From Pirellulaceae bacterium (lineage in GTDB: Bacteria > Planctomycetota > Planctomycetia > Pirellulales > Pirellulaceae), in the NCBI GenBank assembly GCA_018402565.1, contig JAGYIQ010000006.1:310001-374000 (forward strand): a stretch of DNA of 64,000 nt, read 5' to 3'. Positions within the stretch are counted from its first letter, which is position 1; each line of letters starts with the position of its first letter. The notes beneath the pieces were generated by a model, which saw nothing but the letters and a program-made list of their open reading frames with translations, had not been told where the DNA came from and did not search any database. Shown piece by piece: positions 59,598 to 64,000 of this stretch. The translations under genes and the position numbers were made by a program.

Positions 59598-60995
59598 TTA
59601 CGGGTGGCTCGCTTGGTAGCCCTGCAACAGCCACTCCAAGTTGAAGCGGTAGTGCAATCGGCTACTGATCAAATGGATGGTGTGGTCGGGCGTTTGGGTC
59701 GACGCGAGATACCCTGCGTGCTCGGCCCGCGTCGGCGTAGCCGTAAACGTCTTTGTGTGAGCACCACCATCCCAGTCACCCGCTCCAGGTGTCAACAGCT
59801 TGCGCAGCGGCCAAGTCCGACCGTCGTCAAACGATACCGCGGCGTACATGCCATGCCCCCAAAAAGCCTCACCCGTTTGGTTGATGAATTCCAAGGGATT
59901 GGACTCCGGTTGACTCCGATCGCCCGAAGTGAACGACACCAACAGCAGCGGCCCCTCGTTGAGGCGACGCAACACCAATCGCTGGCCGCCTCCAATCGGT
60001 GGAAAGGGACTGGCCGAGTACTCCCAAGTCTGTCCACGATCGCTGGACAGGCTCTGCGGCATCCTTCCGTCGATGGTGTCTCCCCTTCCCAGAGCCAACA
60101 ATCGTCCGTCCGTTAGATCGACAATCGAAGCGTGGATTCCGGCGACGGTTCCCCGACCTTGACCACCCGCTATGAATTCGGTCGGAGGGTTAGCCGCGCC
60201 CGGATCAATCCATGTATGCCCGCCATCCTCGCTGATGTGCACGGCCGTTCCACCGTTGGGACCAGGATCCGCGTCGCAACATTGCAGCAGGTCCCCGGAA
60301 CTGGTTAGCAGCGTGCCGGAGATGACTTGATGCCGGGTCTTGTACTGGGGACCGATCGCGACGGGGGCTGTCCACGTCACACCGTTGTCGCGACTGACTC
60401 GCTGCAGCAATGCCAACTTTGCCCAACCGCGGCCGCCCAACGGGCCCATGCCGTTGATATGATGGATCGTACCACGGCCGTCGTGAAAGATGGCAGATCC
60501 GTGCATGTTGCGCTGCACCGCCTTGAAGAACTCGCTGGAGGGATCCCACTCTGAACGTCCCGCTCGCAGACGCGAGGCCAACACCGTCAACTCGGTACCC
60601 GATTCGGAACTTGTCGAGTACCAAATCGCCATCAGATCGCCGTTCTCCAACCAAGTGATCGACGGCTGGTGGTTGTGGCTGCCGAACGGATGCCCCTCGT
60701 CCTCCGGCGGCCGCACATACACCACAGGCGTCTCGAAACGCGGCTGGGCGTTAACGGCCGTCGACCACTCGTACGGCGCAGCGGACACGTCCCGACCCCA
60801 ACGCGGCGAGTGGGTCTCCGGGGTCACGGTCATCGAGTCCACTCGATCGCCGCGGTCCAGAACCTCAAAGAAGCGATACGTTTGCGCCGACGGTTCCTGG
60901 CCGAACAAGCACGAACCAGGCTCCATCACGGAGGACCACACGGCCAACACCACGCACAGACTTAAACTGGCCGAAATCCAGGGTAATGATTTCAT
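59598..60995 (-). CDS. Secreted sialidase-family (BNR) protein
   Basis: 465 residues with a signal peptide (LPWISASLSLCVVLAVWSSV). The six-bladed sialidase fold is suggested by repeated Asp boxes: SRDNGVTWTAPV, SEDGGHTWIDPG, SSDRGQTWEYSA and SFDDGRTWPLRK. The N-terminal HNHQPSITWLENGDLMAIWY block and HASIVDLTDGRLLALGRG are typical of planctomycete exo-alpha-sialidase-like proteins. Whether it cleaves sialic acid or another sugar is not decided by sequence. Confidence 0.85.
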   Translation of the reverse strand: MKSLPWISASLSLCVVLAVWSSVMEPGSCLFGQEPSAQTYRFFEVLDRGDRVDSMTVTPETHSPRWGRDVSAAPYEWSTAVNAQPRFETPVVYVRPPEDEGHPFGSHNHQPSITWLENGDLMAIWYSTSSESGTELTVLASRLRAGRSEWDPSSEFFKAVQRNMHGSAIFHDGRGTIHHINGMGPLGGRGWAKLALLQRVSRDNGVTWTAPVAIGPQYKTRHQVISGTLLTSSGDLLQCCDADPGPNGGTAVHISEDGGHTWIDPGAANPPTEFIAGGQGRGTVAGIHASIVDLTDGRLLALGRGDTIDGRMPQSLSSDRGQTWEYSASPFPPIGGGQRLVLRRLNEGPLLLVSFTSGDRSQPESNPLEFINQTGEAFWGHGMYAAVSFDDGRTWPLRKLLTPGAGDWDGGAHTKTFTATPTRAEHAGYLASTQTPDHTIHLISSRLHYRFNLEWLLQGYQASHP

Positions 60996-61025
60996 GTTGG
61001 TTGCTCCAAGGTTCGAGTCAGTATC

Positions 61026-62771
61026 TCAAGTGGCCAGCACCCCAGACGCTCGTGCCGGTGTCATCCAAGATACCACAATCAATGTCACAAAGGACAACGG
61101 GATGGTCACGATCCCCGGTTGACTGAAGGGAATCACACTGCGATCAGCGGGGATACCGTACACGTTCTCGTAGGTTTCGCCACTGAGCAGAATCCAAGCC
61201 AAAGACGTCAGCATGCCGACCAGTATGGACGCCGTGATTCCTTGTCGCGTCGCGCGAGCCCAAAACAGGGCCATCACCAAGGCCGGCAGGTTGGCGGAGG
61301 CCGCGACGCTAAACGCCCAACCCACCAAATAGTTGACGTTCATTTTCTGGAAAGCAATCCCCAAGGCGATCGCCAACAAACCGACGATAAGCGCCGACAC
61401 CTTGGCGACGCGAATTTTGGCTTGGTCCTCCAAGACGCGACCGGTCACGATTTGGAACAGGTCGTGCGCCACCGCGCCGCTGGCAGCAATGATCAAGCCA
61501 CTCACCGTACCCAACACGGTTGTAAACGCTACAGCCGAAATCAAGGCAAACAACAACGTGCTAAAGCTGCGAGCCAGCAGGGGAGCAGCCATGTTGCTGT
61601 CGGTCACGTCCAACGCCCCGCTGACCATCGCCCCCAGGCCCATATACAAGGTGAGTAAATAGAAGCAGCCAATGGTCGCGATGCCCACAATCGTGCTCTT
61701 GCGGGCGCTGGCTTGATCCTTCACGGTGTAGTACCGAATCAGAATATGCGGCAAGGCGGCCGTGCCACAGAACAGCGCCAACATCAAGGAGACAAAGTTC
61801 AACCGATCCGACCATTTCTCGCTGCGGATACCGCGGAGACTGGGGTGATTCCCCGGTCGCAGCACCTCTTGCCCAGAAGTCGGAACGGCGGAGTAGGTCG
61901 TGACCGCGCCCTCCTTTTTCGCTCGCCACAGCGCCACTTCGCTCCCTTGCAACACGCGGAAGAACTCCAGCGGTCCAACCGGCCCCGTCGCGGCTTGACC
62001 ACCTGGCAAACGCAGCACTTCGCCGATCGGTCGCAGATCGCCCTGCCCTGGCCCGCGGCCCTGCGGCAAGCCGTTGATCAGCGTCCGGCCATCCGCCGTC
62101 TTCTCCACCACTTGATCGGCCAACCGCGTCGCTCGCTCGGCTTCCGGCAAGGCCACAAAGCCACGGTTCAAGATCAAACCGGTCAGAATGAAGGAGAAAA
62201 ATACCAGCAATCCACCCTTGAGGAATTGCACGTAGGTGGTACTGACCATCCCAGCCGTCATGACAATCGCCACCACGACCGCACCGACCATCGTGACACC
62301 GGCCCAGTGTGGCAAGCCAAATAGCGGCTGGACCAGGACACCCGCGCCGACCATTTGGGGGATCAGATAGAAGATCGACACCACGAGTGTGCTGATCGAG
62401 GCCGACAGGCGAATGGCCGATGATTGAAACGCAGCATCCAGTGCATCGGCGAACGTGTACTTGCCCCGCCGCTTCAAGGGTTCGGCAATCACCAACAGCG
62501 CCACGATCCATCCAGCCAGATAGCCGATCGAGTACAGGAAGCCGTCGTACCCATAAAAGGCGATCATCCCACAAATACCGAGAAACGAAGCCGCTGAGAG
62601 ATAGTCGCCGGCGAAGGCCACTCCATTGACAAACCAATGTATTCCACCACTGGCGGCGAAGAACCCCGCAGCGCTGCGAGCACTTTTGGCCAAATGCACA
62701 CTGAGCCAGAGCGTCAAACCCACGATCAATGTGAACAGCGTGACGGCCAAGTAGTTGACATCGTAAATCAT
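61026..62771 (-). CDS. Sodium:solute symporter, ActP-like
   Basis: 581 residues with about 13 membrane helices. The SSS core includes GGIHWFVNGVAFAGDYLSAA, SFLGICGMIAFYGYDGFLYS, PHILIRYYTVKDQASARKST and AFTTVLGTVSGLIIAASGAV then AHDLFQ. This resembles cation/acetate symporters. A ~110-residue hydrophilic loop (about 215-325, PEAERATRLADQVVEKTADG onward) is inserted between helices, as in several planctomycete members. It overlaps the DUF485 gene by ATGA, the usual yjcH-actP pairing. It likely imports acetate or another short carboxylate with Na+. Confidence 0.9.
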   Translation of the reverse strand: MIYDVNYLAVTLFTLIVGLTLWLSVHLAKSARSAAGFFAASGGIHWFVNGVAFAGDYLSAASFLGICGMIAFYGYDGFLYSIGYLAGWIVALLVIAEPLKRRGKYTFADALDAAFQSSAIRLSASISTLVVSIFYLIPQMVGAGVLVQPLFGLPHWAGVTMVGAVVVAIVMTAGMVSTTYVQFLKGGLLVFFSFILTGLILNRGFVALPEAERATRLADQVVEKTADGRTLINGLPQGRGPGQGDLRPIGEVLRLPGGQAATGPVGPLEFFRVLQGSEVALWRAKKEGAVTTYSAVPTSGQEVLRPGNHPSLRGIRSEKWSDRLNFVSLMLALFCGTAALPHILIRYYTVKDQASARKSTIVGIATIGCFYLLTLYMGLGAMVSGALDVTDSNMAAPLLARSFSTLLFALISAVAFTTVLGTVSGLIIAASGAVAHDLFQIVTGRVLEDQAKIRVAKVSALIVGLLAIALGIAFQKMNVNYLVGWAFSVAASANLPALVMALFWARATRQGITASILVGMLTSLAWILLSGETYENVYGIPADRSVIPFSQPGIVTIPLSFVTLIVVSWMTPARASGVLAT

Positions 62772-63064
62772 CGGCCCGCCTCCCTGGCCCCAGCCGCCGT
62801 CTCCGGCAACTCGGTCGTGCGACAGGCCAAGCCGTAAACCAACGCGATGACGATCGCCAATACGATCAAGCCAAATCCCAAAACCACCGCGTTACTGAGG
62901 CCCATCAGCCAAGTCGCCTGCAGAGTCGAGCCACCCGTGACGCACAACAACAAGAATAATCCGTAAGACGCCGCGTACACCCAGAATAGCGCCAGCCCCA
63001 ATCGCTGATTCCAGGCGACCGCCGCCGGATCTTCCGTCTGACGCTGATTACAACCGTGATCCAT
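62768..63064 (-). CDS. DUF485 membrane protein (YjcH-like)
   Basis: 98 residues with two membrane helices (LALFWVYAASYGLFLLLCV and VVLGFGLIVLAIVIALVYGL). DUF485 proteins accompany ActP-type symporters, and here its stop overlaps the symporter start by four bases. Role: accessory to the transporter, mechanism unknown. Confidence 0.9.
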   Translation of the reverse strand: MDHGCNQRQTEDPAAVAWNQRLGLALFWVYAASYGLFLLLCVTGGSTLQATWLMGLSNAVVLGFGLIVLAIVIALVYGLACRTTELPETAAGAREAGR

Positions 63065-63245
63065 CCGACGCAGGCTTTCTTAACGCGACATCCCCACCCC
63101 CAATAAAACCCCGAACTTAGCACCTCCTGCGAGTCCCCCCGGGGCCATTCACCTAGCTCGCCCCCCCGTCCGCCTCGCCTTGCTCCTCGTCCGCCCATGT
63201 GCCAGCGACCCATCATGCCGCCAGCCAACGGAGAAATCAACCGCA

Positions 63246-63319
63246 GGGCCGTTCCGGCAATTGACTCCAGCCCCCTTTACCACACCGATCCCAAAATGAA
63301 CCGTTGACAAAGTACTAAG
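63246..63319 (-). mobile_element. Half copy of element A (copy 3)
   Basis: 74 bp matching the reverse complement of the left arm of element A, from GGGCCGTTCCGGCAATTGAC to the end TTGACAAAGTACTAAG. The partner arm and the other two apex mini-hairpins are missing. It lies 15 bp downstream of the birA stop codon (minus strand). Confidence 0.85.
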
Positions 63320-63334
63320 CCGAATATTGCCGAA

Positions 63335-64000
63335 TCAGTCACAGATTCTGACTTGCTCCGCGGATGGGAACACCAACTCGCGTCCGTCTTGCTCGCGGAG
63401 GCGCAGCCAGCCATCACGGCCGATACCAGCGTAGCGACCTGTATAGATCGGGGCTGCACCCGACCCCGTTGCAGACTCGGCGATTTGGGTGATCGGCTCC
63501 AGGGTCAGCGGATCATCCTCCCGAGCGACAAAAGCGGTGGCCGACACCACCGTCAGCCGCTTGCCGGAGAGCGCATCCACCCGCGCGAACCGCCCGCAGC
63601 ACTCGGCCAGATCCGGTAGTTCCAGCCCGGAGATCGGCAACCAACGTTGCAGAAAATGACCGAGGACCTGGGGCAGATCGAACGCACCACCACCCAACTC
63701 GATCCAACTGATGGGCGTCACCGATTGTCCGGCGGGGACTTCCAAGATTCGATTATTGACATTGACGCCCACCCCAACCGCCAAGACTTGCGGACGACCT
63801 CGGAGTGTCTCGAGTAAGATGCCCGCGTTTTTTCGGCCGTCGATCCAGAGATCGTTGGGCCACTTCAGACGGCAGGTCCCACCGGGGACAAGCTTCGCCG
63901 CGGTTGCCTGCAAACACAATCCCGTCCACAGGGCCCACCAACGTGGCCACTCGCCCTGCGACTGTCCGCGAAGCGCATCATTCTGCAAGGGCAGTACAAC
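63335..64000 (-). CDS. birA: Biotin--[acetyl-CoA-carboxylase] ligase (partial, 5' end beyond window)
   Basis: About 221 residues visible; the N-terminus lies beyond base 64000. BirA makes biotinyl-AMP and attaches biotin to carboxylase carrier domains. The visible catalytic part includes the substrate motif CRLKWPNDLWIDGRKNAGIL and the VGVGVNVNNR segment. A C-terminal SH3-like domain (GRYAGIGRDGWLRLREQDGR) completes it. The GRGRxGR biotinyl-AMP loop expected upstream is not in the window. Element A's half copy lies just after the stop. Confidence 0.92.
   Translation of the reverse strand, partial: VVLPLQNDALRGQSQGEWPRWWALWTGLCLQATAAKLVPGGTCRLKWPNDLWIDGRKNAGILLETLRGRPQVLAVGVGVNVNNRILEVPAGQSVTPISWIELGGGAFDLPQVLGHFLQRWLPISGLELPDLAECCGRFARVDALSGKRLTVVSATAFVAREDDPLTLEPITQIAESATGSGAAPIYTGRYAGIGRDGWLRLREQDGRELVFPSAEQVRICD

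Overview
The window is about 64 kb of GC-rich bacterial chromosome from a member of the Planctomycetota, most likely a Pirellulales-type organism. Several lineage markers support this: a DUF1501 gene paired with a PSCyt1/PSCyt2/PSD1 (DUF1549/DUF1553) cytochrome-like gene, a secreted sulfatase, a DUF1559 pseudopilin-like protein next to a small lipoprotein, a Ser/Thr kinase with a WD40-type tail, sialidase/BNR secreted proteins, a CobA-HemD fusion and a tiny DUF6800-like protein. Most of the window is ordinary core chromosome. I saw no rRNA, tRNA, prophage, plasmid functions or CRISPR array.

Layout. 1-6.7 kb (minus): DUF1501/PSCyt pair, a zinc-ribbon acyl carrier protein, ACT-domain prephenate dehydrogenase. 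6.7-8.25 kb: a dense repeat island between divergent genes. 8.3-12 kb (plus): short-chain dehydrogenase, purH, larB. 12-16.2 kb (plus): dnaG-rpoD with a recognisable promoter and terminator. 16.5-21 kb: sulfatase, XRE-NTF2-like regulator, zinc-ribbon/TerB-like protein, ECF-like sigma factor. 21.6-23.4 kb: a cysteine-rich secreted protein followed by a 53-bp tandem array holding two copies of a small inverted-repeat element. 23.4-31.5 kb: acyl-CoA dehydrogenase, DUF1559/lipoprotein pair, DUF58 and transglutaminase-like genes. 31.5-38.6 kb (minus): rpsO-pnp-histidine kinase-ribF-nrnA, a variant of the conserved translation/RNA-decay cluster. 39-49 kb: kinase, endonuclease III, GMC oxidoreductase, an AT-richer orphan gene, recR, metF and a degenerate RlaP-like nucleotidyltransferase. 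49.7-64 kb: aminopeptidase P-like peptidase, POT transporter, CPBP protease, BNR protein, rpsT, cobA-hemD, mazG-like, sialidase, acetate-type symporter with its DUF485 partner, and birA cut by the window edge.

The most unusual content is non-coding. (A) A 145-bp palindromic element with CTAG ends (two full copies, one half copy) has a long stem closed by three successive 9-nt mini-hairpins. Stem bases covary between copies, and every copy lies 0-23 bp downstream of a stop codon. (B) A 123-bp element with 15-bp terminal inverted repeats supplies the stop codon of larB and appears to have seeded the 53-bp tandem array. (C) Tandem repeats at the 3' ends of rpsT and the POT transporter overlap those genes' stop codons. 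Together these suggest that gene 3' ends are favoured sites for small structured repeats in this genome.

Other points worth checking are a one-base insertion in the GRGGE repeat tract of pnp, which cuts off a ~200-residue acidic/Gly-rich tail, and two enzyme-like proteins whose catalytic residues appear to be replaced (transglutaminase-like and RlaP-like).
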